This document shows positions 24,001-37,700 of a stretch of 64,000 nt of DNA, piece by piece. Position 1 is the stretch's first letter, and every line of letters begins with the position of its first letter. Source of the stretch: Harmonia axyridis (lineage: Eukaryota > Arthropoda > Insecta > Coleoptera > Coccinellidae); NCBI RefSeq assembly GCF_914767665.1, contig NC_059507.1, positions 14,198,001 through 14,262,000 of the forward strand. Reading direction: 5' to 3'. Both the position numbers and the translations under genes were made by a program. The notes under the pieces were generated by a model, which was not told where the DNA came from, ran no database searches, and saw only the letters and a list, made by a program, of their open reading frames with translations.

Positions 24001-26871
24001 ATGCTGAAAATAAGATCTAATAGTAGAAGCTTTTTAGAATTGGCTACACTGTTTGCCGGGAAAGATTGTAAAAAACGGAAATCGAATACAACACAACCGA
24101 ACCTCATTGATCATTCAGAAAACTATAAAAACGGAAAAATCACGAACAAGTCAAGAAAAGAAAAACTTCACAAGAAAATATTACCTGTTATATCAAAAAT
24201 GAAAGGCATCGAACCATTGTCAGCGTTCGCGGTTTATAAAAAGATGTATGGTCAAACATCTGATCCTTCCAGCAAATTGAAGAAATTTAAAACAAAAAAA
24301 AGCAAAAAACAAGCAGGACTTAACCCTAAGAAAGTTTTGCTGGGTTTGGAGAAGAATGATATTTCCCTGAAAACTAGTAAGTCCGCGGTTACTACATCCC
24401 ATAATGAAAGTTCATCTAAATGTAAACACAAATCTATCAAAAAAGATAAAGAGAGTCCTTCATCTAAATCCATAAAAAAAGATAAAGAGAGTCCTACATC
24501 TAAACCCATAAAAAAAGATAAAGAGAGTCCTACATCTAAATCCATAAAAAAAGAAAAGGAAATTCTTGAACATGAGTTTATCAAAATAGAGAATGAAAGT
24601 CCTGGTGTAAAAAAGGTAGAAAGGAAGCGTAAAAGAGGAAAACGAAACAATGAATCAAACTCTTATTTATCTGATATGAATGAACTGGAAACAACAAACG
24701 ATAATGAAAATGCAAAGGAAAATGGTGAAGAACAAATGGTAATGAATGATCCCATTAATGAAGGTCTCAAATTATTCGAATGGATGATCAATCCAATGAA
24801 TATTAGGCAATTCTTCAAAACTTATTGGGAAACTGAACCTCTTTATGTTTCTAGAAAGGATAAAAAATATTATTCAACCTTATTCTCGTCAACAATTTTT
24901 GATAAAATATTAAGGGAAAATAGTCTATATTATACAAGAAATGTAGATGTTGTAATTTATCAAAATGAAGAGAAAGAAGTTTTAAATCAAGAAGGTAAAT
25001 AACGTCCTGTTCTCTTGGGCATTTCGGCCATTGGCATTTAACCAATTCAAAATTCGTCCTGTAAATATTTATATTCGCCTTTTAAAGAGATTTACATCAC
25101 ATATTCACTGGTTACTATATAATGATGTAATTTAAAAGTTATGTTAAATTAATTTTATCTGTATATTTTTAAGGAAAGGCAAATCCTTCAGCATTATGGG
25201 ATTTCTACAGCACTGGCTGCAGTGTAAGGTTATTGAATCCACAGACTTACCATAAAAAAATTCATCTTTTACTGACAACCTTACAAGAGTACTTTGGTTC
25301 AATGGTTGGTGCAAATGTTTATTTAACACCCCCAGATTCTCAAGGTTTTGCGCCCCATTATGATGACATTGAAGCTTTCGTCTTGCAGATAGAAGGAAGG
25401 AAACATTGGAAATTATATCACCCTAAGTAATTTCTTACAGAATATCATATGAAATAATCATTAAAATAATTGTATAATCTATTTTAGAGACGAAGATATG
25501 TTGGCTCGACACTCTAGCAAAAACTTCAAACATGAAGAACTAGGAGAACCATTCCTTGAAGTAGCTCTAGAAGCAGGATCAATGCTATATTTTCCAAGAG
25601 GTGTAATTCATGAAGGTTGGACAGATTCAGAAGCTCATTCTCTACATATCACAGTGTCTGTTTATCAGAATAATGCCTATGTTGATTTATTAGAAAAAGC
25701 ACTTCCTCTTGCTCTCATGAAGGCAGCAAAATCAGATTTGGAATTTAGGTAAGAATTAATAAATACAAGTATAATCTGGAACATGAACACTAGATACACA
25801 ATATACTATTTATATTCAAAGCACCCCTAACAATGATTTTATTTCCAGGAAAGGATTGCCTCTACACTTTTTGCGAAGTACCAAAGCCAAAATTACCATG
25901 AAAAAAAGAGTCTTGACACTCATTGACAAATTGAAAGAATATTTAGATGTTGAAGATGGACTTGAAGAATTGGGAAGAAAATTGGTATATGACTCAATGC
26001 CTCCTGCACTCTCCCCTGAAGAAAGTAGTGGTTCCTCCAAGGAAGGTGGAGATTTATTAGATAACGGCGTTGTATATAATAAGTAAGTATTATCAATTCA
26101 TATTGTTCTATGTACCAAAAGATTAAACTTCCAAAAATGCTACATACATTAATTGGATAAAAATATTGTGTTACAAAATAATAAAGAATAACGCTTTAGA
26201 GGAGAGAGACCCTATACAATTATCAAATTGGCAGAAATCTAGGTTAATAGAGCTGTCATCGAAAGTAAGTAGCGATAGACTGGTTTCACTCTTTTTGAAG
26301 CTCATCAGTATTGCATGACCTAATCATTGTATATTCAAGGAAAAAAATAATTCGGTGAACAGATAACCTGGTTGGAAATTAGGTGATGATATGAAATAAC
26401 AGAACAATCTCAAGCTCTATTCAAAATTTCAACGTATGAAATCATTAGTAACACAGAAAATTCAATAAGAATATGGAAATTATTTAAATAAATATATAGC
26501 AATCAAAATTAAAAGTAGTTATTTGGTCACCCTCTTTTTGGAGTATTTTGAGTTAATAACTTAAATTTTCTTACAGGGTGGAATTTGATCTCAGTAATAA
26601 AGTTCGGCTGACTCGTTATCATTGTATTCAACTTGAGCGCAGGGGAGAACAACCGAAACTATACTACTCCACTGAAAACTCGAAAATTTATCATGGAGAA
26701 GAAGAACAATGTGTTGAACTAGATGAATCAATGGTTCCTCTTATTGTGCATCTACAGAAAGCTTACCCTAGCTATGTTAGAATTGGGGATTTACCACTTG
26801 ACGATACTGAAGTAAAGGTCCAATTAGTTTATGATTTGTGGGAAAAAGGCATTCTACTTACCACTGCTTGA
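24001..26871 (+). CDS. NO66: Ribosomal oxygenase NO66 (RIOX1), JmjC domain
   Basis: Fe(II)/2-oxoglutarate oxygenase that hydroxylates a histidine of ribosomal protein uL2 and has been reported as an H3K4/K36 demethylase; nucleolar/nuclear. Five exons: 24001-24994, 25174-25426, 25488-25748, 25849-26082 and 26577-26871, giving 678 codons plus stop. Residues 1-240 are Lys-rich and disordered, with four copies of a 12-residue SIKKDKESPTSK-type repeat (about 24427-24560) and a basic KRKRGKR stretch. The JmjC core begins at about 250 (LFEWMINPMN). Iron ligands are His393 and Asp395 in HYDDIEAF, with His457 in FPRGVIHEGW. HSLHITVSVYQ and a winged-helix-like C-terminal part (LVYDLWEKGILL) follow. The length is close to the human protein. 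AATAAA is at 26957. The upstream ATG context is free of other in-frame starts that I could support. Confidence 0.96.
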
Positions 26872-27249
26872 TTATTTTTAAATGTTTTGACTAAATTTTT
26901 TCAGATAGTTGTGTTTGTTTATATTTAATGTTAATTAATTAGTTTTATAAACCTTTAATAAAAATGTTATCATTTATTATTAAATGTATTAATAGTTTCT
27001 TCTGTTTTAATTTACACCTGGAATAATGCGGAAGAAATACATTACACCTAGAAATTAATTCACCACAATCCAATCTCAGATGAAGAGATTCTCATCACAT
27101 ATTTTATGTGAGGAATAAATAATTATAACAGGTTCTACCTTTCTTGCGAAAGAAATGATTTTACATTAAAAAAAATTCAACTTTAGACAATTAGCCTCAC
27201 ACCATTTCAATAATTCTACTAATGCACTTTAAAATTTTAAACAATCACT
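26872..27249. other. 3' flank of NO66, nothing else seen
   Basis: It contains the NO66 poly(A) signal AATAAA at 26957-26962 and AT-rich sequence. Confidence 0.5.
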
Positions 27250-27348
27250 TTTAGGAAGAGCTTAAAATCTCCCGCAAATAACAGCTACAAATTGAATCAT
27301 CAACAAACAGCAGAAATAGAAGTGGGCCAAGATTAGAGCCCTGAGGCA
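27250..27348 (-). mobile_element. Reverse transcriptase fragment (non-LTR)
   Basis: The minus strand reads LPQGSNLGPLLFLLFVDDS, the P-Q-G-S-x-L-G-P block followed by a decayed F-x-DD catalytic box. Only about 100 bp is preserved, so this is a short relic. The flanks give no more of the element. Confidence 0.75.
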
Positions 27349-27389
27349 GAGCAGACAGATAACCGTGTACCTACTCGATAAGGATGAAT

Positions 27390-27660
27390 AATGGACATCT
27401 CAACACTGTAATAGTACCTGATATTCTTGAAGAATATGTCATAACATTTGTTCCAAAATTCCTCCTAATGCAAGATAAAGCCCGTCCTCAAACTGCTAGA
27501 GGATAGTATACCTATGTAATTACTTCGGGAAGTTGGCTATTAGTATGGAATGGCGAGCTCCTAACACGGATCTGAACCCCATGCAATAGTTTTGGGACAT
27601 CCTTAGGTTCTCCTTACTTGTGCCTATAACCTCTAAACTACTGGAAGGTCTCACAATTTT
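27390..27660 (+). mobile_element. Tc1-like transposase relic
   Basis: Plus-strand frames read DILEEYVITFVPKFLLMQDKA..., in which LMQDKARPQTAR is the second catalytic Asp block, and then, after a shift, MEWRAPNTDLNPMQ followed by a stop and FWDIL. In intact Tc1 proteins that stretch carries SPDLNPIE. The catalytic Glu position is lost. No terminal repeats were found. It differs from the Tc1 copy at 1321-2707. Confidence 0.8.
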
Positions 27661-29236
27661 TCGTTTATAACGAAAGAAAGTGGTTATTTTCAACTTCTCT
27701 TCATTAATGATTATTGAGATTATTTAAAATTATTCAAATGGTCCATAGGTCCTGCTTGAGAAAATTTATTTTTTCGAATTTAATTTTTTTTTTATATTTG
27801 TTGTCAAAGTTGATATAGTTATGAGAAGCAAAGATATACTGAACGTAATATTGAAAGTATACAATTGCACATTTCCACGAGAATGTTAAAAGGAACAAAA
27901 TTTACTTTGGAGTTGAGAGATTGACATCAGTTTAGTTAAGAAGTACCTCAAGTCAAGATTTATTGCCATTTATCTGTTTTTAGTTTAGTTCTATAAGAAT
28001 AACCTACATTCTTTTTATAAACACTGAAAAGTAAAACATAAATATATTAACAGATATACATTAGAAGTACAATATTCAAACTAGCTCATCTCATCAACTA
28101 TGTTGACTTTATTGTTACATCTCAATTTTTACTGTTTCAAGATGAAAAAACTCTTACAGGTTGATCTATATTTCATCCTCACTCAAAGTCAATTTCTTCT
28201 TTTGTGGAAACAAGACATCCGTCATATACTTGACAAATAACTTTACAAATAGGTAGCACATAAAACACTGGGAGAGTCTGAAAACATTGCTGATAAATAT
28301 ATCAGCATAGTACATTGCTTATTATATTCTTTCAGATCTTTTTTTATTACTGATATTATACTGATGGATTTTTTATGTTTGAATTATAGAACCTAAAAAA
28401 ATGAAGTCTTTTCAGTTGCTTGACAGTTTAATCAAAAATAATATTTATTTAACACAAAAAATATGAGTGATGAATTTCGTAATTGTCAGCTAATTTATTG
28501 TGGACGGCGTAGTCAATTTTGAACTGGCTCTTGAAATTGGTATTTTAGCTTCTAAGCATTTAGCAAAATATTGAAGACCTCCAAAACTGCAGGTATGCCG
28601 AGAAAATTTGTGATTTAAATATTGTTGATTTAAATGAAACAATGCCGAGTTCTTTAATTGATATAGTACGTTTATTGCTGAATTAAGGAAAATAATATAG
28701 CACAAGAGATAATAATGACTATCTAGCGACCATGACATAGATAAGTGACAATTTAAAACAAAATTATAAAAAATTTAAAGATTTTGCCTTTTCAAAGTGG
28801 GAGTAAAACAGCCCCCTATGAGTCAACTCTAGTTACGCCAATGGTCTCAAATACATATGGTTCTGATGTAAATATTATTTTGTCTTATACACGATAACTT
28901 TTGAAAGGAAGGACTTAGAAACTTGAAATTTTTACGGAATGTTGCATTGGCGAAGCCAGCTTTCAAGATTAGGGGAGGCCAGTGGCGTGCTGCCACCCAC
29001 TAAAATTTGACATCCACTAAGGCTTAAATAAATACAAGATTAACAGAACTATAATTTCGATTTACTTTGGCATCCCAAAAAAAAATCTAATATATGTATT
29101 TAGAATGATTTATTCTACATAGGATGATTCATTTGATACAATTGGTATTTTATGTAAAACATTTATTCAGAACATTATAGTTAAATAGGATCATAATTCA
29201 TATCAATCAACACTGAAATTCTTTGCCAATTCTTCT
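27661..29236. other. Intergenic, 3' flank of the first OBP gene
   Basis: AT-rich with no supported exon. About 28948-29010 (CCAGCTTTCAAGATTAGGGG, CCAGTGGCG) resembles the hAT-type MITE at 54215-54389. AATAAA for the OBP gene reads on the minus strand at plus 29162-29167. Confidence 0.45.
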
Positions 29237-31948
29237 TTATTCAAATAGCGATTCATCCAAACCCATCTGAAAAGAAAAAAATTGCATTATATTTTATGTT
29301 TAATTACGATCATGATGATTCTATAAAAAGCGATACCGTCAGTTTCTGTATTATTTTTGGAAATCACCTAATCTTTATCTCCACATTGAAAGTCTTTGGA
29401 CGATTTGAAAATAAAAATTAGTGTTCCATCAACTCGAAAAATAAAATCAAATTACAAAATATGAATTGATCGAAATGCTAAAGCACCTTAACTACTGAAA
29501 GGGTTCTGAAAAATCTTTCTTTTAGGAGGTAAGTAATATTAAACGAAATAAATGAAATCATTGAATGATTAATGAAAGAACTTCAAAAAGTATTCCATAC
29601 CTCTTTTCCTTTCTTTACTCCACATTGTGCTAATAGAGTAGCATACTTGCATTTGTCATCTAATGATGATACTGAAAACGAAACAAATATTAAAAAATAC
29701 ATAATTAGTTACATACATAAGAAATAGGCATGTAGAAGAATAATTTCTGTTTCTACATTTTTTCATGTTGAAACTAATCACAATGCGTCCTTTATCTTTA
29801 GTGCACTCGGAATAATAAAAAGTAGGTATTCACCTTCTTCTGCACAAGCTTTTCCAATAGTCATTAGTTTTTCGTATAAATCAGGATCATCAGCCTTAAG
29901 TGGCTCCATCATTTTTATTGCTCCTTCGGCATGAAGGGACCCATCTGCATGCATCTTTAATAAAAAATATTATTGGCATATAATCTACGAAGCATTTAAA
30001 GAAAATAGTCCAGATTTTCGGGAAAACTATCTTATTTCAATAAAATTATTTTAGTTTGAGAAATATACAAGGTGTTCCCAAATTGCAGGTACAAAGGAAA
30101 ATGAGAGATTCGCTAGGACAATTTTAAGAAAAAAAGTCCTATAAACATGGGCCCGCAAAAGCTTTATTTTCGAGATACAGGGTGTTTCTTGTAATCCTAC
30201 TTTTTTGTGACGATTATACCAGTTTATTGAATCTTTATTAATCTTCGATACAGATTGAGTGAATAAGTACAAAAACTTATATATAATTAATTTATTCATC
30301 ACAGCTTATAGTAACTGAATATTTATTCAATTATAATAATTTGAATTTTCCTGAGGATTGCTAGGGAATTATTTGACATTTTTTCTCGAAATTGGTAGCA
30401 GATATGACCAAACTACAAGAAATCAAAGTGTATTCACACTTAGTATTGAAACAAAGTTTCTGTTAACATTTTTCTAAACTACCAGTGGTCCAGCAAAAAA
30501 ATAGTTTTGGAGGAAGGAAAAGGGGCACTGTTCCAGAAAAAAAATATCATCCTGTAGATTAGAATTAAAAAAATGCATAACACTTGACGAAAACTTCAAA
30601 GTGACATATCTATGCCAAATTAAAGTTAAACATTTTGTGAAGGGAAGCTGGGAAGGTGCTATGGGAAAAAACTTGAAAAAATCAAACTTTAACCCTATAT
30701 CTCGAAAACCCAGCGTTTGCAGCCCCATGTTTATAGGACTTGTTTTCTTAAAATGATCCAAGGAATCTGTCATTGTCATTTGTACCTCCAATTCAGGAAC
30801 ACCCTGTAGGTAAATATTTGAAAAGGGACTAAGCTTCTAGGAGAAAAATTTGTGAGATTCATACAGGTTCACCTCTTAATATCAACTTCATCATTGAACT
30901 CTTATACCTATTAATAATTTCTTACCATATCGAAATGTTTATAGAAACAGAAGATCATACATTCTCCCTCATGTCTTGAAGGCATTTTGTGTGCAATAAG
31001 TTCAGCAATATCATCTGGAATTCGAAAACAATGTAATACAAATTTCATGCTATGATTTAGGTACTAATTCCCATTTTATTAGGAAATATCTCAATATACA
31101 CATATGAAAAATCATATAAAATATCTTTATTAAAAGAAATAATAAAAATTTCGTGGCACTCGGTGGAATTTGAATTTATTCATCAATTTCTTAAATTTCT
31201 TATTTATATAATGTGCATGTGAATATACTTGTATGAAATACATTGTATGTACTCTTAACGATGAATAACTATTATATTACCTAATAATAATTACTTTTTT
31301 TTTAACTACTTTTATCTTTTGCCAGATTGAGATATTTTTTTCATTTGGAAAGGAAAAAAATTGATATTAACCTTCGTTCGCTCCTACTTCTGCTGCACAT
31401 TCTCCCCCTACGGTTTCTAAACGTTCCATGAATTTTTCCTTAAGTTCTTGACTCAACTGAAAAAAGTCGAAAAAATAAATCATATATTTATAATAATGAA
31501 TATCAAAAAATAAGATTTCCGTTTTACAATTTTCTTTATTTGCTAATATTAATGGTAATGAAGGAAAGAGGTGAGTTATAAATTGAAATCACTACAAACT
31601 AAACATTAATAATTATTCAGGTATCAAAGGTATAACATAAATATTCTCTCAATAGTTCTGGAAAAATCTCTCTAAGGCGTTTTTTTTTCTTTATGATTTC
31701 TTTAGCCTAATTTTCCAAAATACTGAAAATTGCAGAATTTTTTTTCTTTAGTCGATTTTAAACGTAAATATCTGAGAACAATTGAAAACAAACAGGCAGC
31801 AATTTTTTTCAGGAAATCGAATTTAATTAATTTCACCTGAACAGGTTCTTTTTATTGAAAACTGCAGATATACTAATAAAAATTAAACAAAACTAACCCC
31901 ATTAACAGCAACAACAGCCACACATGCCACTACAATGAATCGGAACAT
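29237..31948 (-). CDS. Odorant-binding protein, copy A
   Basis: Small secreted helical carrier of hydrophobic ligands, classic insect OBP/GOBP family. Six exons on the minus strand: 31898-31948, 31372-31456, 30926-31014, 29834-29954, 29601-29671 and 29237-29266, giving 148 codons plus stop. Residues 1-17 (MFRFIVVACVAVVAVNG) are a signal peptide. The six conserved cysteines are C37, C64, C68, C112, C123 and C132, with the diagnostic C-x3-C (ECMIFC) and C-x8-C (KCKYATLLAQC) spacings. The last exon encodes only MGLDESLFE and a stop. The start is fixed by the signal peptide and a TATA/TCAGT promoter just upstream. The intron between exons 3 and 4 is almost filled by an inverted-repeat element (30066-30808). 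It is paralogous to the gene at 34780-38063. Ligand and tissue are unknown; some OBPs act outside olfaction. Confidence 0.95.
30066..30808. mobile_element. 743-bp long-inverted-repeat element in an OBP intron
   Basis: Starts TACAAGGTGTTCCCAAATTG and ends CAATTCAGGAACACCCTGTA read on the plus strand. The two arms match inversely over roughly 120 bp with mismatches, for example AAGTCCTATAAACATGG on the left against CCATGTTTATAGGACTT on the right. TA is at both ends. The interior shows no transposase. The arms share TTTCGAGATA-AGG with repeats near 21960. It is a non-autonomous DNA transposon of uncertain superfamily. Confidence 0.85.
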
Positions 31949-32002
31949 TTTGACAGTTTTCCTGCGTTTTTCACTTTTTCACAAAAATTGGAAAAGACCT
32001 CG

Positions 32003-32042
32003 AATTGTACTGAAGATGTCTGCAGATGCAAAATTTTATATA
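32003..32042 (-). promoter_or_regulatory. Core promoter of OBP copy A
   Basis: The minus strand has TATATAAAA (plus 32034-32042) and, about 30 bases downstream, the arthropod initiator TCAGT (plus 32009-32013). This is about 60 bases before the ATG at 31948. The same pair of elements at the same spacing precedes OBP copy B. Confidence 0.75.
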
Positions 32043-32655
32043 CCTACTGAATAGTTGAATATTTCCACCACTTTTCTCGAATCGGAAATGCTTAAATTCA
32101 GATAATCATTTCATTGTTTATTGCCTATTAGATTTTTCATAATAATCGCTGAAACTCCTAATTATAATCAAATTATCAAGGGATGATTGCTACTCACTGT
32201 TAATTAAAAGAGGATTAGATCACGGTTGAATTGTGAAGCGTTGTACAGATTTTATTATTATTTTTGTTCGATTAGTGGTCACTTGCTAATGAAGTTTTCT
32301 GGTGAATTTATTCATTGCATATTTTTCAAACAATATCCTCTTGACTTGACAATATCAAACTCAAGTGCGTGGTTGACTAAACGAACTTTGAGAAGTTCCC
32401 AATTTTAAGCGATGGTTGGTTTTAGAGAAGGTAAACAATACTTCATTATGTGGAAATGATATTCTCTTATATTCCTAATTTATGAAATTTTTCTAAAACA
32501 ATTTTTTTTAGCCATAAAATGTATTATGTATTATTTTCTCATAATTTCATTTTTATTGTCAACTATGTGGTAGTTTTCAGCTTGTTTTTTGCTTCGATAT
32601 ATTTACTTAATTCAGTCTTCTGGTGATAGTTTTCGAAATATGTGCCCCCAAAATT
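32043..32655. other. Intergenic, upstream of OBP copy A
   Basis: No exon was recognised. It probably holds upstream regulatory DNA of the OBP gene. Confidence 0.4.
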
Positions 32656-32657
32656 AA

Positions 32658-34060
32658 CAATAATAATACAGTCTTTATTTGGCAAATTCTAGGGGCGAAG
32701 TCTAGCGAAGTCTACTCAACCCCTCAACAAAATACAAATAAAAAAAAAATAAAAATTATGGAAAGGAAATACAACATAAATAATATACATCATGAATAAC
32801 AATAATTATTTAATTAACCAAATTGACATGACAATGTCATTTGTGTATTTTGGTTTGCTCTAAAATTTATAAAAATATCAAATTCTGCTTAAATTTTCCA
32901 TGAAATCGATACCCAACGAAAATTCCATCTTTATTTTATATTTTTGTATCTTAGTGTACTTTCCAAACACTTCGGAAGATATACATTCAAGATAAGATTT
33001 AAATGAGGTGGTTCCGTTTCACTGCAACCTAACCTTATGGTCTATTGTGCTCCTTTCAAAGCTATTCCAGTCATAGCGTGATCTACAGCTTGCCTTCCAG
33101 TTCCAGAGTTCTAATGAACAATGAACTCCAGTACCTGGGATGCCTTCAAGGAGGTTACTTCCTCACTTCTAGAAGTTCCTTGTCCAAAGCAGATTTTGCG
33201 TTGGCTAGTGATGGCGAGGCATTCCGTCACCAGTTCATTCGGAGTTTCTTCCTCCTCCCCACAGAATCTGCACTGACATCTGAGTCATTTTCTGCTAGAC
33301 CCATTTCCATGAGGTGATTCCTGAGGTAACAATGCCTTGTGGGGAATCCAGTGAGGATGTGTAATATATTCTTGTTAAGATCCAGGTACTTCTCGGATCT
33401 CGCAGTGCCAAAGAAACTTTTAGGAATGATCCAACCCAGGAAGATTCCGACAGAGTGTTGGTTTTTTCCTTCTCCTGAAACTCTTTCTTGTATGTGCATT
33501 TATTTATACCGAAGAAAGGTTCAGGTCCAATGATAGGAGAGTGATCATTTTTTGGCAAGTTTGTTGGTCTCTTTATTCCCTTTAATTCCCAAGTGGCTGG
33601 GAACCCACAGCTTGTTATTCTTGCCTATTTCATTCTGTTTTCTTCGGTACTGCGATACCAAGAATCGATGATATGTGAGCTCAGTGCTTTGATTGCAGCT
33701 TGAGTATCAGAATGTATCGCTGTATCACATTTCTGATAGTTTCTTGCTAGGTTAATTACCACACATCTATAGCAAGTATCTCTGCCTGAAAGCTGAAAGA
33801 CACTTAGACAACGGCCTAACGAGAATGAGCATTTGGTACCAGTCCTGAATATTCCAGAGCCAGTCCCCGTCGTGGTTTTAGAACCATCTGTGTACCATTT
33901 AATGGTTATTTTTTAGAACTGGTATTGTCGTCTCCTTTTTCCAATCTTCTTTTCTACTTAGTATCGTAGTGAAGGTTTTCTCGATGCTTATTTTCTTTAT
34001 CATCTCACTACTGGGAAGGTAGCTGATGGTATGTAAACAGTCAGGTGGGACCAGGCTCTC
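32658..34060 (-). mobile_element. Non-LTR retrotransposon 3' part with RNase H, degenerate
   Basis: Reading the minus strand downwards there is an RNase H start (YTDGSKTTTGTGSGIF, about 33896-33846), FQAEI, and HSDTQAAIKALSSH (about 33715-33660). Then come a HILTGF...HCYLRNHL block and a CQCRFCGEEEETPNELV cysteine block near 33280-33230. These are the C-terminal domains of Jockey/R1-like LINEs. Stops and frameshifts separate them. The end near 32658 reads AATAAAGACTGTATTATTATTG, a poly(A)-like signal with a TTA microsatellite tail. The 5' part is missing. Confidence 0.82.
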
Positions 34061-34779
34061 TGATTTCTAATGTGCAATGTGCTGGTATAAGCAATTCATC
34101 GATAAAGTGAGTTTTTCAAAAATTCTGCTAAGATATGCATATACCTAGCTAAATTTCAAAAAAATCACTTTATCGATAAATTTACCTGCACACAATTTTA
34201 GTGGAACCTGATGAATAGATTCTCAGATATCGACATTCTACAAAAAAGCATGAAAAAAAAATTGCATGAACAATCCTTCTGATTTCCATATTTTAGCTCA
34301 ATCAGATAATAGAAATTTTCGATTATTCAGAAAATAAAATTGCGTAGAGGTATAATTTTTGAACTATCGGAAGGATTTTGATTTCAAACAAACACAACAG
34401 AGGAAACTTTGAAGATTAAAATTATCTAGCATATGTATTCCGTTCGAGTGGACGGCCTGGTTGGGCAAAATTGATTTTAACCTCGAATTGTTCATCATTG
34501 AGCGAAACCCATTCATTTAACACCACTCCCGGTTCAAAATTCGTAAAATACAGACTTCTAGGCTGTTCATCTCGAACAAACTCGCAAAAAAGTAAACAAA
34601 ACATTTAGGTGTCATTGCATTATGTGAAAATGTCTCTTATTTTCGTAACGCATAGCATTTTTCAGGAAAAACAACATATGGGTCGAATCAAAAGTAAATG
34701 CCTTCAAAATCTTTTATTCAAATTTTTACAACTATACATACATCGTAATAAATATTTCATTTTTATTTCACTGGACCTT
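34061..34779. other. Intergenic between LINE relic and OBP copy B
   Basis: It contains a dispersed repeat copy at about 34425-34600. AATAAA for OBP copy B reads on the minus strand at plus 34762-34767 and 34713-34718. Confidence 0.45.
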
Positions 34780-37700
34780 TCAATGGATCATTGAAGCATC
34801 CAATCCCATCTGTAAATTGAAGGAGTTGAAAATAATGTTATTCAAAATAAAAAATTATAAATAAAGGAAATAACTTATATCAAATTGAAGGGTTTGATAA
34901 GAAAGTACACTCGCTTGAGTTGGCACAATATTCTATAATCACGCGGCGTTTGACTGATCATTTTGTTTGTTTTCAGTTTCATATATATCAGAGCGTAGAA
35001 AAATCCACGAGATTTGTGGAAAACTCATGAAACTCATGAAAACCACATTACGGTTGATTTTTATCTTTCCAAAACTCAAATCATCAAAAACCGTTTTTAG
35101 TTGACAGAAAACAAAGTTTCGAGTTTCGAGTAAAAACTTGATTCGCTAAAATACGTTCTAAAAATGTATTGACTATTGTATTATTTCTTGATTTGAATGT
35201 TTTATTTAGGAAGGCGATTGAATAAATTTGCATGAATATGTAGGTAATTTTGTATTTCCTTAACCAATTCCCGATACTTATGGTTCATTATTTCCAATAT
35301 CCAAAGAAAAGGAATTGTTTTAATCAAACATGTATTTCGTATAAGGAATTCTTAAAATCGTTTGAGGAAAACATACAGAAGTTTTTTCCAGAAGACATAT
35401 AAATCCGAATTTGATTGAATTTTAATGAATCTAAAGGAAGCAATTTTCCTTCGAATTCCTTCTTCTAATATCAAATAAATCATTGAAAATTAATAATCCA
35501 ATAGATAAATACCTCTTTTCCTTTCTTCACTCCACACACGGTCAATTGAGTAGCATATTTACATTTGTCATCGTCCTTGGCAACTGTAAGAGAGAAAAAG
35601 CAGTGAAATATAAAATTCCTTCAAATGCACAATAATCATAATTAGAAATCAAATCATATGAATTTGCATTTCCCAATTCAACTAATATATTCAGCCAATT
35701 CTCAGTTTTCACATATTCTATAACAAATCTAGGAAATGCTTCCTATTTTTGGTTTATAATTTTCAATAAGAAACCTTTGGAATCATTGGGGGAGAACAAT
35801 TTTCAACTCCCTTTGAAATTTTGACAGTTTTGGAATGTATAGAATCCAAAACTCGAATGAAATGATCCATCCAGAGCTTTTGTCAGAAAATGTGAAAGAT
35901 TTTTGCATGAAATTCGGTAGAAACATCAATTGCTCTACACTGCATCGCTACTCATAGCTCAATAAGACGATACATGAATTTTCAAATAAAAAAAAGAAAA
36001 CAAAATTGAAAAAATTCATCTCTCCAAAAGTTAACATCACTTAAACATGAAATTGGAAACAGGAATTGCTGTGCTACTGAATATTTACAATATTTATCAC
36101 TTAATTTTTAAATATAGGTATATTCGATTGGGACAAATTTAAGGTACGACCGTTTTGTTCAAGTTTTGACACTTTGACTTAAAGCTTATTTTAAAATTTT
36201 TTCTTGAATATTTCAAGCTATTTAATCAATTCTCTATCATTACCTTCTTCTTGACACATCTTTCCAATAGATATCAATTTCTCATAGAGTTTAGGATCAT
36301 CTGCTTTCACTGGTTCTAAAGCCTTCAATCCACCTTCCTTGCTGAAAGTTCCATCTTCATTCATCTATAGAAAAAGCTTTCTTAGAAATGTTGTGCAAGA
36401 AATATTTCGAAGTGTAAATAAAAATCGACAAGTTTGAAATTAAAACACAATAACTATCTCTGGTCTGGTTGATAAGAAGTTAGGAAAGAAGATTTACGCT
36501 TTTATCGTATGGATTTTCTTCAAATACCTTTAGCTGAAAATGCAGTATCTACTTACCAAACCTAAATGCTTATGGAAGCAGAAGATCATGCATTCTCCTT
36601 CATGTCTTGATGGTGCTTTGTGAGCTAATAGTTCAGCAATATCCTCTATAAAGAATTCAATTTTCAATTCTTATTCGTTCTTTTTTTCGATTTGAATGAA
36701 AAAAGGAAAAAAAATGGAATGAGAATTTAATCTCGGTAATAATTCTTCTAACTTTTCTGGTTGAGTTCAGGATCATAACTTTCAAAATGTATGCATCTTG
36801 CCATCAGAATTTTGAAAAATTTTAGGTATTATTGGTTTTTTTTATAGAAAATATATCGGAAAATATATGAACACGAAATTATATTCCTTTAAGAAGTGTA
36901 TAGTTTAAGAGAAAGTTGAGATCTTCATGACTTTTTATCACTAAAGCAAAAGATTTCCATTATGGAAAAAAAACTTTTACCTTCATTAGCTCCAACCTCC
37001 TTAGCACACTGTCCACCTATATTCGTCATTTTTTCTATGAATTCATTCTTCAGTTGTTCACTCACCTGAAACATTAATAATTTTAAGTTCATAAATCTTG
37101 AAAAGCTGGAAAGTTCATACAAGTAGTTTTTTTTGTGTTGATTATTTCACAGTTATTAATTCATAAATTATGTTTTGACTTCAGATTTGTGTCTGAACAA
37201 ATACATATAACAAATTTCACAACTGGAATGATACAATTTAAAAATGTTATAAGGGCAACACTGTATATTATTTTGTGACATTTGTCAACAATTTAAAAAT
37301 TGTTGAATTGCTTCAAAAATTTTGAATACTGAAAGAAATACCAAGCAGTTGCTGAGGCGTTCTTAATAACACTATTGAATTTTTCTACAATACAACGAAT
37401 AGTGAGTTGATTGACTCAATAATTTCATTAATTCTTCTCAAATTTCTCTCAGTATTGACGAATAAGCACAGCTTTCGATAAATAATACAAAAATTTTAGG
37501 TTCAGTGGATTATGCCATGCAATCATGGAAAGATACAAGCTTCAACAGCGTTTAGAAATTGTTCTATCAAAATGAGTGTCCAGTTGAGAATACTGTGAGA
37601 AATTTAAGAAGAATTCAAGAAGATGAATCTAAATTTTGGTTGAATGGCTGATCAAATATCAAGATTGCAGGAAAAAAAACTTCTCTTTCATTTTGGCCTC

